Source: Spirosoma terrae (lineage in GTDB: Bacteria > Bacteroidota > Bacteroidia > Cytophagales > Spirosomataceae). Taken from it: a DNA stretch of 64,000 nt. Position 1 is the stretch's first letter, and each line of letters begins with the position of its first letter. The DNA lies in contig NZ_JAAFZH010000001.1 in assembly GCF_010435915.1 (NCBI RefSeq), positions 1,097,614-1,161,613 on the forward strand, given 5' to 3'. Both the position numbers and the translations under genes were made by a program. Shown here one piece after another: positions 51,906 through 60,273 of this stretch. Under the pieces are notes generated by a model, which was not told where the DNA came from, searched no databases, and saw only the letters and a list, made by a program, of their open reading frames with translations.

Positions 51906-52796
51906 ATGATCACTATTTTAGGGCTTTATATCTATCCAATCAAATCGCTTAGCGGTATCGCTGTATCCGAAGCGGTCGTGGAACCGAAAGGACTACGGTA
52001 CGATCGACGGTTTATGCTCGTGACGCCCGATGGCCAGTTTATTACGCAGCGAGCAACCCCACAAATGGCATTGCTCGACGTAGCTATCGACGGCACGACG
52101 TTACGTGTCTGGCATCGCTATCAGCCCAACGATACGCTGGAGCTACCTTTAACCGTGCCGGAAAGCGATGGTGATTATGAAACAATAGCGGTTGATATCT
52201 GGGATAGTCATGGAGTTCCGGCTATTACGTTCAGTGCTGAAGCCGACCAATGGTTCTCGCAGGTACTCGATATGCCTTGTCGGTTAGTCTATATGCCGGA
52301 CGCTACGTATCGGGAAGTTGATGCCAAATACGCCCGAAACAACGATGCCGTCAGTTTTGCGGATGGCTATCCGTACCTGCTGATTGGCCAGGCATCACTG
52401 GATGAACTAAATCGCCGAGTCTCCTCTACGGATGACGAATCGGTAAAACCGCTCGAGATGCGTCGGTTTCGGCCCAATATTGTGGTGGAGGGCAGTCGGC
52501 CATACGAGGAAGATAGCTGGCAACAGTTCAACATCAACAACATCGATTTTTACGGGGTAAAACCCTGCGCCCGCTGTGTGCTGACAACCATTGACCCCGA
52601 AACGGCCCAGAAAGGGAAAGAGCCGCTTCGTACATTGGCTACGTACCGGACGTGGAACAAGAAAATTTTGTTCGGACAGAATGTGCTGGGGGCATCAACT
52701 GATCAGGCTGTGCTAGGCACAATTTCGGTCGGACAGTCCATCGAGATTGTTAATCGGCAGGAACCCTGGCTGGCTCCGCCTGAATTTGCTGACTGA
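51906..52796 (+). CDS. MOSC-domain protein
   Basis: A 296-residue protein of the YcbX/mARC type. The MOSC N-terminal beta-barrel is at about residues 3-120 ('LYIYPIKSLSGIAVSEAVVEPKGLRYDR'). The MOSC domain follows with the molybdenum-cofactor cysteine in 'KPCARCVLTTIDPETAQKG' and 'EPLRTLATYRTWNKKILFGQN'. Such proteins bind Moco and reduce N-hydroxylated compounds or confer resistance to base analogues. It lies 11 bp after tsaD and is probably co-transcribed, though no functional link is known. No ferredoxin domain is fused, so it needs a separate electron donor. Confidence 0.93.
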   Translation: MITILGLYIYPIKSLSGIAVSEAVVEPKGLRYDRRFMLVTPDGQFITQRATPQMALLDVAIDGTTLRVWHRYQPNDTLELPLTVPESDGDYETIAVDIWDSHGVPAITFSAEADQWFSQVLDMPCRLVYMPDATYREVDAKYARNNDAVSFADGYPYLLIGQASLDELNRRVSSTDDESVKPLEMRRFRPNIVVEGSRPYEEDSWQQFNINNIDFYGVKPCARCVLTTIDPETAQKGKEPLRTLATYRTWNKKILFGQNVLGASTDQAVLGTISVGQSIEIVNRQEPWLAPPEFAD

Positions 52797-52864
52797 TTTC
52801 GTATCGGCTGCGAAACCTAAGTGACTATTGTGAGTTTATGCCTACAGTTAATTGATCAAGTCCT

Positions 52865-53692
52865 TTGATTACACCTTTACGCAACGCCTATTACTTAAGT
52901 TTACCGGTTGTTTTCGGCGCCGTGTTGTCCAATAAGATGGCAGCTCGGTTATCGGACGTAACGCCTGTTCATTGGGCTACGCCGGTTGTACTGGCCGTGG
53001 CGGTATTTATTATTTACACGCTCGATCGATTACTGGATATCCAGAAGTCTGGATATACGCAAACGCCCCGGCACCAATTTCATCAGCACTATGAGCCTTT
53101 GCTTTGGCGGGTACTACTGGGCGCAGCTGTTCTAGGCATAGTGCTAGCTTTTTTTCTGCCGAAAAGCGTTGTCAAATTTGGTATTGTTCTGGGAGGAGTG
53201 TGTGCAGCATACGTAGCAGCCGTCTATCGTCTTCCCGAACGACATCCTGCCCTTTTGCTGAAAGAACCACTGGTCGCCATCTTATATTCGGTTGGGGTAT
53301 GGGGGAGCGTTTGGGTGCAGCGGCCGGAAACCAATGGAATTGAAATCGCTCAGTTTTTCATGTTTTTGGGCATTGCTTTCCAAAACCTGCTATTATTTGC
53401 TGTGATGGAAAATCGGGAGCAACCGCAGCGCCCAGCCTTTTCATTAGCCACTGAGCTGGGCCTGGAACGTAGCGATACGGTTCTTCGCTGGCTTACGTTT
53501 CTGGTAATTGCTACGGGGTTAACGCTCTGCTTTTTAACGGAAGATCGGTTTGCTCAGCGATCGGCTATTATGCTGGCTATCATGAGTTTGACGCTGTACG
53601 GGATTCAACGATATCCGGCCTACTTTCTTAAACACGAGCGCTACCGCTGGCTGGGCGACGCCGTTTTCTGGTTTCCTGCCCTGGTGCTATAA
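52865..53692 (+). CDS. Polytopic membrane protein, UbiA-like
   Basis: A 275-residue protein with about eight transmembrane helices and no recognised name. The segment 'IIYTLDRLLDIQK' (Asp54, Asp58) resembles the first aspartate-rich motif of UbiA-type prenyltransferases, and the size and helix count fit that fold, but the second Asp-rich motif is not clear, so the assignment is tentative. The start must be the TTG at 52865, because an in-frame stop lies four codons upstream and the next ATG would remove the first helix. It follows the MOSC gene by 68 bp. Confidence 0.7.
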   Translation: MITPLRNAYYLSLPVVFGAVLSNKMAARLSDVTPVHWATPVVLAVAVFIIYTLDRLLDIQKSGYTQTPRHQFHQHYEPLLWRVLLGAAVLGIVLAFFLPKSVVKFGIVLGGVCAAYVAAVYRLPERHPALLLKEPLVAILYSVGVWGSVWVQRPETNGIEIAQFFMFLGIAFQNLLLFAVMENREQPQRPAFSLATELGLERSDTVLRWLTFLVIATGLTLCFLTEDRFAQRSAIMLAIMSLTLYGIQRYPAYFLKHERYRWLGDAVFWFPALVL

Positions 53693-53773
53693 GGGGCCTA
53701 TGTGGCTATACAGCAATAGTTTCGGATAATGGGGACGTAGCATCTTCCTCTACTGATTGCGGATATTTGCGTC

Positions 53774-54166
53774 ATGCATATTGAACATCTAGCCTTGTGG
53801 GTTCGCGATCTGGAAACGATGCGGCATTTTTACGAGAACTATTTCGGAGCGGTGGCTAACGATAAATACGTTAACACGACTAAGAACTTCTCATCTTATT
53901 TCTTAACCTTTCCCGGTGGTGGGGCACGCCTTGAGATTATGCATAGGCCCGGAATCCCCGATACGGCCAACGACCCCGTGGCCCAATTTTCAGGACTCAT
54001 TCATTTCGCAGTCTCTGTTGGTAGTGAAGTCGCCGTTGATACGTTAACGGAACAACTACGTAGTGCGGGGTACACTATTGTGGGAGAGCCACGCCGGACG
54101 GGGGATGGCTATTACGAGAGCGTTGTACTGGACCCTGAACAGAATCGTATTGAAATAACCAGTTAG
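53774..54166 (+). CDS. VOC-family protein (glyoxalase/dioxygenase fold)
   Basis: A 130-residue metal-binding protein of the vicinal-oxygen-chelate superfamily. 'HIEHLALWVRDLETMRHFYENYFGA' (His5 as probable metal ligand), 'SSYFLTFPGGGARLEIM', 'HFAVSVGSEVAVD' and 'GYYESVVLDPEQNRIEIT' (Glu near the C-terminus) are typical. The superfamily covers glyoxalases, fosfomycin-resistance enzymes and dioxygenases, and the substrate cannot be told. The stop codon overlaps that of the convergent alpha/beta hydrolase gene by 3 bp. Confidence 0.9.
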   Translation: MHIEHLALWVRDLETMRHFYENYFGAVANDKYVNTTKNFSSYFLTFPGGGARLEIMHRPGIPDTANDPVAQFSGLIHFAVSVGSEVAVDTLTEQLRSAGYTIVGEPRRTGDGYYESVVLDPEQNRIEITS

Positions 54167-55146
54167 CGAACCATAACGGAAGAATATAATCTGCTGGCTA
54201 CAGCTTTGCCTTTCATCACCATTTGTTTCGGTTTCGCTTCTTCGTTTTTGGGCAGTTTGTCCAGAATATCGAGCAGAATCTGGGTCATGTATTCTCGCTT
54301 GTTAAAGACAATATCATGACGGTTTTCAGGTAGAAGGAATTGCTTCACCCGCGCATTGATCAGATGTTGTTGGGCAAACGATACGTTGGTTGGATACACT
54401 AACTCATCGCGTTGGCCATGAAGCATGGTAATGTTAGCCTTTATCTTGGGCCAATCTGGCAGTATAGCTTCCAGGGCTTTCCGGTGCGCTAATTTTTCGT
54501 CATTAGCTAACCGGAGCAAGGGCGGAATTCCCCAACGTAGTAAAGGCGTGTCAACCCAATGGCTGATGGGGTAGGTGCGTTCCAGCCCCGGCCCCAGGGC
54601 CGACGAGACAAAAACAACGTGATTGACCGCTTCTGGGTTGTTCATCGCTAATCTTGCCGATACAGAGCCGCCATACGAGGAGCCTACCACCATTAGGTAA
54701 GGTGCGCTGGCGTACCGATCAATCAGCGGTTGTAAAAACTCGGCTTGCCGAACAATCGATGTCTCAACGCGTCCATAATCTGAATATCCATAGCCTGGCC
54801 GGTCTACAGCTACTAACTGGGCGCGTTTAAGCAGGTTCGTATCCTTAAAAAACTCGTTGAAAAACGACAGCGAGCTGGGGGCACCATGCACAAATAAAAC
54901 GACAGGTAATGCTGAATCACCGGGTAGGGCCGGGGTTTCCATAAACCGAATCGTGCGGGGAGGTTCATTGCCGTCTTTGATTTGATAATGATGGACAGCA
55001 GGACGTATACGTTGATGACGGAACTCGGCTAGTAAATCCTCATTAGTTTGACGGGAATCAATAAACCAGGCGGTTACTAAGGTTCCGATTGCCAGGAACA
55101 AAATAACCAGTAAACTCCATCGAAGTACAAGCAAGAACCGTTTCAT
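54163..55146 (-). CDS. Membrane-anchored alpha/beta hydrolase
   Basis: A 327-residue protein. An N-terminal helix ('LLVILFLAIGTLVTAWFI', about residues 12-29) anchors it or serves as an uncleaved signal, so the domain faces the periplasm. The alpha/beta hydrolase fold shows 'VLFVHGAPSSLSFF' (oxyanion), 'VDRPGYGYSDYG', the nucleophile in 'MVVGSSYGGSVSARLAM', an Asp in 'HGQRDELVYP' and His in 'PENRHDIVF'. The family includes esterases, lipases and haloalkane dehalogenases; substrate unknown. It is convergent with the VOC gene with overlapping stops. Confidence 0.88.
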   Translation of the reverse strand: MKRFLLVLRWSLLVILFLAIGTLVTAWFIDSRQTNEDLLAEFRHQRIRPAVHHYQIKDGNEPPRTIRFMETPALPGDSALPVVLFVHGAPSSLSFFNEFFKDTNLLKRAQLVAVDRPGYGYSDYGRVETSIVRQAEFLQPLIDRYASAPYLMVVGSSYGGSVSARLAMNNPEAVNHVVFVSSALGPGLERTYPISHWVDTPLLRWGIPPLLRLANDEKLAHRKALEAILPDWPKIKANITMLHGQRDELVYPTNVSFAQQHLINARVKQFLLPENRHDIVFNKREYMTQILLDILDKLPKNEEAKPKQMVMKGKAVASRLYSSVMVR

Positions 55147-55252
55147 ATGCGTGCCGTGTGGAACTATAACCGCAAATCAGCGGCCAAAGGTTTACAAAAG
55201 CTCTGAAAGCTTTCTGAACGGTTGCCGCAAATGGCCCTGAACTGGGCAAACG

Positions 55253-55792
55253 CTAGGTTATTTCATGCTCAATAGCCAGAAAATGAGTCAGATTGCCATC
55301 ATAATCATAGATGGGGTCAATCTGCAATCGGCAGATGTATGGTTCTCCGCCTTTGCGATAGTTGAGCAAATCTGCTTTTACGGAATTTGCCTGTTGCAGT
55401 GTTTCCCGCATCCGACGTAGCGTGGCTGGGTCCGTATCTGGCCCCTGAAGGATTTTGGGCGTTTTGCCAATCGCTTCTTTGGGAGAATAGCCTGTCATGG
55501 CCAGGAAGTTCTGGCTGGTCCAAAGAATGGTTTTAGTGGCATCGGTCAACACTAGCGTGGCTCCTGCCATTAGTTTTTGAGTATACCCATTCCGTTGACG
55601 ACGGGGCATTAGCCAATGAAACTGTTCACCAAGTTGATGAAGTAACTCAATTTCTTTACGGCGATACTGTGCCTGGGCATGAGCGAGGAGGGAAAGTTCA
55701 AAGCAGGCAGCAGGATATGAACGCTTCCCTTCTCGTTGAGATCGATTGTATGCCTGGCCGACCATTTCTGCGTATGATTCTGAGATAAGCAT
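55253..55792 (-). CDS. LOV-like PAS protein lacking the photoactive cysteine
   Basis: A 179-residue protein: a helical N-terminal region (residues 1-70) followed by a PAS domain that closely follows the LOV pattern ('LVLTDATKTILWTSQNFLAMTGY', 'LQGPDTDPATLRRMRETL', 'LLNYRKGGEPYICRL'). At the site of the flavin-adduct cysteine (NCRFLQ in LOV) it reads TPKILQ, so residue 112 is Pro instead of Cys. Other flavin contacts are mixed: Gln116 and Asn144 are kept, but the later Asn is Cys154 and the last Gln is Glu175. It has no output domain. It may bind another ligand or work as a protein-interaction module; photochemistry is unlikely. Confidence 0.82.
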   Translation of the reverse strand: MLISESYAEMVGQAYNRSQREGKRSYPAACFELSLLAHAQAQYRRKEIELLHQLGEQFHWLMPRRQRNGYTQKLMAGATLVLTDATKTILWTSQNFLAMTGYSPKEAIGKTPKILQGPDTDPATLRRMRETLQQANSVKADLLNYRKGGEPYICRLQIDPIYDYDGNLTHFLAIEHEIT

Positions 55793-55973
55793 AGTGTCAA
55801 ATGAGAAACGTTTAATTTGAAAGGTAACGCCAGATCATAGTAAAACCTAATCGAGCCATAATTGGCGTCCGTTAATTGCCCTGAGTGAATTTTTTTTTGA
55901 TGCTAAAATGGCTGATAGCCAATTAGTCAACTCATAAAAGAAGGTTTAGGTTAAATTTTTTTTATTTCTTCTC

Positions 55974-56004
55974 TTGTGTGTAATGGTAAAACCTTCTACT
56001 TTTG
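55974..56004 (+). promoter_or_regulatory. Consensus promoter of tRNA-Asp
   Basis: TTG (55974-55976), 20 nt, TACTTTTG (55997-56004), a near-perfect match to the Bacteroidota promoter, about 50 bp before the tRNA 5' end. Confidence 0.75.
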
Positions 56005-56054
56005 TGCCACGATTAAGGGAAACGGCTAGCTTATCAGCCACCACTAATCAGAAT

Positions 56055-56131
56055 GGTTCGGTAGTTCAGTTGGTTAGAATACCTGCCTGTCACGCAGGGG
56101 GTCGCGGGTTCGAGCCCCGTCCGGACCGCCA
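56055..56131 (+). tRNA. tRNA-Asp (anticodon GTC)
   Basis: A 77-nt cloverleaf. The acceptor GGTTCGG pairs with CCGGACC (one G-T pair), followed by G and an encoded CCA. The anticodon arm is CCTGC-CTGTCAC-GCAGG with GTC as anticodon, and the T arm is GCGGG-TTCGAGC-CCCGT. It has its own promoter and a T-run terminator. It marks the left border of the A+T-rich defence block and is a likely integration site, though no repeat of its 3' end is visible on the right within the window. Confidence 0.97.
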
Positions 56132-56140
56132 ACAAATAGT

Positions 56141-56182
56141 ATAAGCCTCTAGCTTTCAACAAGTTAGAGGCTTATCTTTTTT
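56141..56182 (+). terminator. Rho-independent terminator of tRNA-Asp
   Basis: An 11-bp stem (56141-56151 with 56165-56175), 13-nt loop, followed by C and a run of six T. It lies 10 bp after the CCA. Confidence 0.9.
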
Positions 56183-56384
56183 ACAGGTAAAACATAAGTA
56201 AAACTTTCAGGCATATACTTCTTTTCTATAACACCAAAATATCCGCTCTAAAGTTTAGAGTTGAATTATAATAATACCCTTAAGGTAGGTAGGGTAAGTT
56301 AATACAAAGAAAGTGCGTTGATAGATTTGCCCTCGCACTTAATTGTGCGTTTGTTTGTTTAGTGTATACTTAAGAGTGGTTCTT
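56183..56384. other. Spacer between tRNA-Asp and the DUF3883 gene
   Basis: About 200 A+T-rich bp without a gene or strong hairpin. It contains the 3' end of the defence transcript. No duplicated tRNA fragment is seen here. Confidence 0.4.
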
Positions 56385-57431
56385 CTAGATTAGAACTCGA
56401 AAAGTTATTGGTAGTAAGTCCTTACTGCTGAATTCCTCCCCAGTTAGTATAAAGAATTTGGCTGTTTTTTCGGAAAGAGATAATTTGTATAAACGATAGA
56501 TAAAGGCGCTTTTCTGGTGACTTAGTACAAATTCAACTTCTCGACTGGAAATAGGAAATGGTTGATTTTTATCATTACTCACAGTGGTCTTAACCTCAAT
56601 ATATTTTTCAGTTCCATCTTTAGTAAATGATAGAATATCGTATCCCTCACCATCTGGTTGTTGGCGAACAAATTTAGCTAAGTCTTCTCGCCCTTCAGAA
56701 ATGAGTCGTTTCAACTCAAATTCTAATACAAGCTTCTCTCCTGCATTCCCAATTGCCTTGAGTGTTCGATTCAAGGAATCATAATCAGGAGCTTTGTTGG
56801 ATGTACTTAATAAATGTTTTGGCTTTGCTTTAACAGGTTTTGGCGGTTCTTCTTGTATCAATTCTCCCCCCCTTACTGGCTCACGGATATTCCAAATGGT
56901 ATTTAATAAATTGGTGTAGTCTGCTGAATATTTATTAATAAAGTCGACTGTCCGTTGAATCAATTTGTCCCATCCTAGACCATCAAGCTGATCAATGTAG
57001 ATATATTGCCAAGGTACATGATTTGCACTTAGATATGCTTCACACATTCTTTGCTGGTCAATAGTTAGCCTTCTTTTATTTCCACGGGTGTTCTCTGTCC
57101 GTTCATAATCTAATTTATAGATTAGTGCTTTTTGACCAGTATCTACCCCAACCGTAAAATAAACCCCTAACTTGTCAGCTTCTCTGGAAACGATTCTGGC
57201 CCAAGTGTAAGAGGGAAATCTGGCAACTCCATTAAATGCTAAATAGTTGCTTGTCTTGGGGATATATCCTATTAAACATTGAGCAACTTTATGTCCCCAG
57301 TACTTAGTCTGCTCATGTAAGTAACTTACATAACGTTCATTAAAGCTTTTATGCTCTTTGTTACTTGCATTGTATGCTTCTCCAGCCCTTTCGCTAAGTT
57401 TAATGATATCTTCTTTCTCGAAGAATTCCAT
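56385..57431 (-). CDS. DUF3883 nuclease-like protein of the defence locus
   Basis: A 348-residue protein. The C-terminal third is a DUF3883 domain: 'IGNAGEKLVLEFELKRLI' (Glu232), 'GEGYDILSF' (Asp265) and 'KYIEVKTTV' (Glu279-x-Lys281) form an E-D-ExK set as in PD-(D/E)XK nucleases, so DNA cleavage is plausible. The first 200 residues are unrecognised; they contain 'FPSYTWARIVSREADKLGVYFTVGVD', perhaps a nucleic-acid or modified-base reader. It follows the Res gene after a 155-bp gap, unlike the tight spacing upstream. The coding strand holds a run of seven G at 56866-56872. It is a likely accessory effector of the restriction system; the exact role is inference. Confidence 0.78.
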   Translation of the reverse strand: MEFFEKEDIIKLSERAGEAYNASNKEHKSFNERYVSYLHEQTKYWGHKVAQCLIGYIPKTSNYLAFNGVARFPSYTWARIVSREADKLGVYFTVGVDTGQKALIYKLDYERTENTRGNKRRLTIDQQRMCEAYLSANHVPWQYIYIDQLDGLGWDKLIQRTVDFINKYSADYTNLLNTIWNIREPVRGGELIQEEPPKPVKAKPKHLLSTSNKAPDYDSLNRTLKAIGNAGEKLVLEFELKRLISEGREDLAKFVRQQPDGEGYDILSFTKDGTEKYIEVKTTVSNDKNQPFPISSREVEFVLSHQKSAFIYRLYKLSLSEKTAKFFILTGEEFSSKDLLPITFRVLI

Positions 57432-57586
57432 ATAATGTCCTAGAGTTTGTAGATGGTTTTACTTACTGGCTTGCTGTAAGCAATTTAGCTCCGCATTATT
57501 AAGGGATATAAGCATCAATCCTTTAAGTTAGAATGGATGGATATATTCGTAAAAGCCTCCTCAAATCAGCTCCTAATTGATAGGTT

Positions 57587-60268
57587 TTATAATCTCCCAA
57601 ACTGATTTGCTAAGCCGGTTAGAGTTTTGTTTTCTGCAATAGCGTCGTGGGGAACAAGTATGTATTTCCAAGGCTTCCCAGCATTCCGTAAAGCATAGTT
57701 AGTAGCGTTCTTGCACCACTCTTCTGCTGCTTCTTTCTTAGCAACCACGAGAGTATCATCCAGTTCGCTTCTTTTTTTGGGCTCTAGCATGTAGATAACA
57801 TCATTTGTCTCGGCTACAAAGTCCGGCTGATATTCCGCAATTTCGCTCCCGTTTCTATATGTAATTTGGAACTGTCCTTTAGCAGGCTTAAACCACCTAA
57901 GAGAATCACGTTCAAGAATAATTGCGAGTACTCTTTCCGAATCAGAATCAAACTTTTGCAAAGGATATAAGCACTTATTAAAGCCAGTGAATATGTACTT
58001 CGCCATATTACTTTTGTCGGATGGCGATATCTTGTAATCCATTAATGGCTCGTTAACAAATGCTTTATAAGAACTAGGCTTTAACTCAGTAAAACCTTTA
58101 CTAATCTTTACTTCGTAACCTGTATCTGACTTAATCCAAGCATGTTTAAGCATTTGGGCGTGGATGAATTGACCTATTTGCTTCTTATTGACGTATAAAA
58201 CTCGGTATACGCTTTCATCATCTAAATAGCTCTGAAAATGTAGAACGGTTTGATTAGCAAGTTCATATAGCAAATCTGCTTGCTCTTCATAATTTACGTC
58301 GTCAAATTCTGTAAGGGTGTCAACTATATAGTTTTCTAAACGTGTTTCGGTGTAGCTACTATCAGCTAATGATATTGTTTCCAGTTTATTTGTTCGTAAA
58401 TGCTGAATCCATAAATCATTAGATAACGGCTGATAATTTAAACTTTTCAAGTCAAGATTAAAGGAATGAAACCCTGTCTGGACTTCACCTTTGGGTACAA
58501 CTAAGATTGAAGGTATATCTATACTCTGTTGGGTAACTGCCTGTATTGTCTGGGCAACAACATCACTTACACTTGGCTTTGAATTTTCAAATGATATTTC
58601 TAATTGAATAGAAGGTAATTGTTCTTCGACAACACGAGTAATAGCGGCTTGAATTTCAGGGTCTTGTAAATGCCTTAGAGTGGGAACAGCTGTTGGCTGG
58701 TTTTCATAAGTACGAATCACTCTGTAAGCAATGTGCGCTATTTGTTGCTCTTCAGGTTTTCTAAAAAAAGGAATTGTATCTTGACCAGACAATTGTGTAT
58801 TCTCCGTTAGTTGAGTAGGTTTTAGGCCTAGTCGATTAGCTAATTGTGATTGTGACACAATTATTTTCGTTTTCTGAGTAAGCTGTTCTGAGTCAAGTTC
58901 CAGAAGTTTTATACGAATCGGAGAACCTGGTTTTCTGGCCTCATCAATGATTTCCTGAAACCTATCGTGAGCTATTATATTAAGTCGATCAACAGATGCT
59001 ACACCGGTTCGCTTTCCATAAGGGAGTCGCAATCCACGACCGATTGATTGTTCAATCATGACACGGGGGTTCGCTGCCCGTAACGGAACAATTGTATAAA
59101 GGTTCGTTACATCCCACCCTTCTTTAAGCATGTTTACATGAATGACTATTTCGGTAGGCTCATCTGTATGTTCAACCCTAAGAAGGCGTTCAATCACCTC
59201 TTCTTCTTTAGTACTGGAATCTACCTGAATAACTTTATCATAGTATCGTCCTTCAAAAAAGTTAGCCGATTGTATAGTTCGCAGTAACATTCCAGCATGT
59301 GTCGTATCGCGGGCAATTACTAGCAGGAAAGGCTTGACAATCTGACTACCTGTTTCTCGAGCATAGGTTTCAAGATCAACTTTCACGCTTTCGTGTAAGC
59401 GAACTCCATCCTGCAATTTCATTTCTTCGATAGCCTCGGGAGACATTCCTTCTGGATTGAAATCTTTTCGGGTAACGACAGCAGGTTCTTTCACAAGACT
59501 ATCAGCCATAGCATTAGCAAGCGGATAATCATAAATTATATTTTTAAAAAAGTTACTCCCCTTGTTTGTTTCCATGAATGGGGTAGCTGTAAGCTCTAAG
59601 CCAAGAACAGGCTTTAGTTCATTTATTGACCGAACACCCGCACTAGCTCTATAGCGATGAGATTCGTCCATTAACAATACTAAGTCAGGCAGGTTAGCCA
59701 GATATGAAAAGTAACTCTGGCCAATATACTCGGAAAGCTGCTTAATTTTAGGAGCCTTACCTCCACGAATTTCTGCGTTAATTTTAGAAATATTAAAAAC
59801 GTTGATTTTACAACGAAGCAAGTCATCGAATAAACTACCAACTCGCTGATTATAGGTTTCACCTGTAATAATTTCGGGTGGAGCAGTAGAGAATTGGGCA
59901 ATACCTTTGAAAACGTATTTAGGCGTATTAGGGGTAAAGTCAGTGATTAGTTTATCATATATAGTCAGGTTAGGAGCCAATACAAAAAAATTATTTATGC
60001 CATGTGCCAGATGGAGATAGGCAATAAATGCGCCCATTAGGCGAGTCTTGCCTACACCTGTAGCCAATGAAAAGCAAACGGATGGAAACTCACGCTCAAA
60101 ATCTGTAATTGTTGGAAACTCGCTCTTAAGAATGTTAAGAGCGAGCGCTACATCTGTTGTTCTTTTTGGAGGAATAAGTTCCGTAATCTTATCGAGCAAT
60201 TCTAAGGAGCGACGTTGAGGCTGTCGTAAACTTAGCCGACCGGCAATGTCATTAACGTATCGGTTCAT
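57587..60268 (-). CDS. Type III-like restriction subunit (DEAD helicase with C-terminal nuclease)
   Basis: An 893-residue protein. Helicase superfamily 2 motifs are Walker A 'ATGVGKT' (69-75), DESH 'LLMDESHRYRA' (Asp201), motif III 'LTATP' (226-230) and motif VI 'QSIGRGLRLP' (407-416), with 'HVNMLKEGWDVTNL' before it as in Res subunits. The C-terminal nuclease has 'EYQPDFVAE' (Asp816) and 'YMLEPKKR' (Glu829-x-Lys831), the D-ExK layout of type III restriction enzymes. It starts 5 bp after the methyltransferase stop, so the two are co-translated. It should translocate or slide on DNA and cut unmodified sites with the Mod subunit. It is slightly shorter than EcoP1I Res. Confidence 0.9.
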   Translation of the reverse strand: MNRYVNDIAGRLSLRQPQRRSLELLDKITELIPPKRTTDVALALNILKSEFPTITDFEREFPSVCFSLATGVGKTRLMGAFIAYLHLAHGINNFFVLAPNLTIYDKLITDFTPNTPKYVFKGIAQFSTAPPEIITGETYNQRVGSLFDDLLRCKINVFNISKINAEIRGGKAPKIKQLSEYIGQSYFSYLANLPDLVLLMDESHRYRASAGVRSINELKPVLGLELTATPFMETNKGSNFFKNIIYDYPLANAMADSLVKEPAVVTRKDFNPEGMSPEAIEEMKLQDGVRLHESVKVDLETYARETGSQIVKPFLLVIARDTTHAGMLLRTIQSANFFEGRYYDKVIQVDSSTKEEEVIERLLRVEHTDEPTEIVIHVNMLKEGWDVTNLYTIVPLRAANPRVMIEQSIGRGLRLPYGKRTGVASVDRLNIIAHDRFQEIIDEARKPGSPIRIKLLELDSEQLTQKTKIIVSQSQLANRLGLKPTQLTENTQLSGQDTIPFFRKPEEQQIAHIAYRVIRTYENQPTAVPTLRHLQDPEIQAAITRVVEEQLPSIQLEISFENSKPSVSDVVAQTIQAVTQQSIDIPSILVVPKGEVQTGFHSFNLDLKSLNYQPLSNDLWIQHLRTNKLETISLADSSYTETRLENYIVDTLTEFDDVNYEEQADLLYELANQTVLHFQSYLDDESVYRVLYVNKKQIGQFIHAQMLKHAWIKSDTGYEVKISKGFTELKPSSYKAFVNEPLMDYKISPSDKSNMAKYIFTGFNKCLYPLQKFDSDSERVLAIILERDSLRWFKPAKGQFQITYRNGSEIAEYQPDFVAETNDVIYMLEPKKRSELDDTLVVAKKEAAEEWCKNATNYALRNAGKPWKYILVPHDAIAENKTLTGLANQFGRL

Positions 60269-60273
60269 GGAAA

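Noticed and set aside
55253..55792. A working LOV blue-light receptor
   Set aside because: The adduct-forming cysteine is replaced by proline and two flavin contacts are changed, so ordinary LOV photochemistry is not expected.
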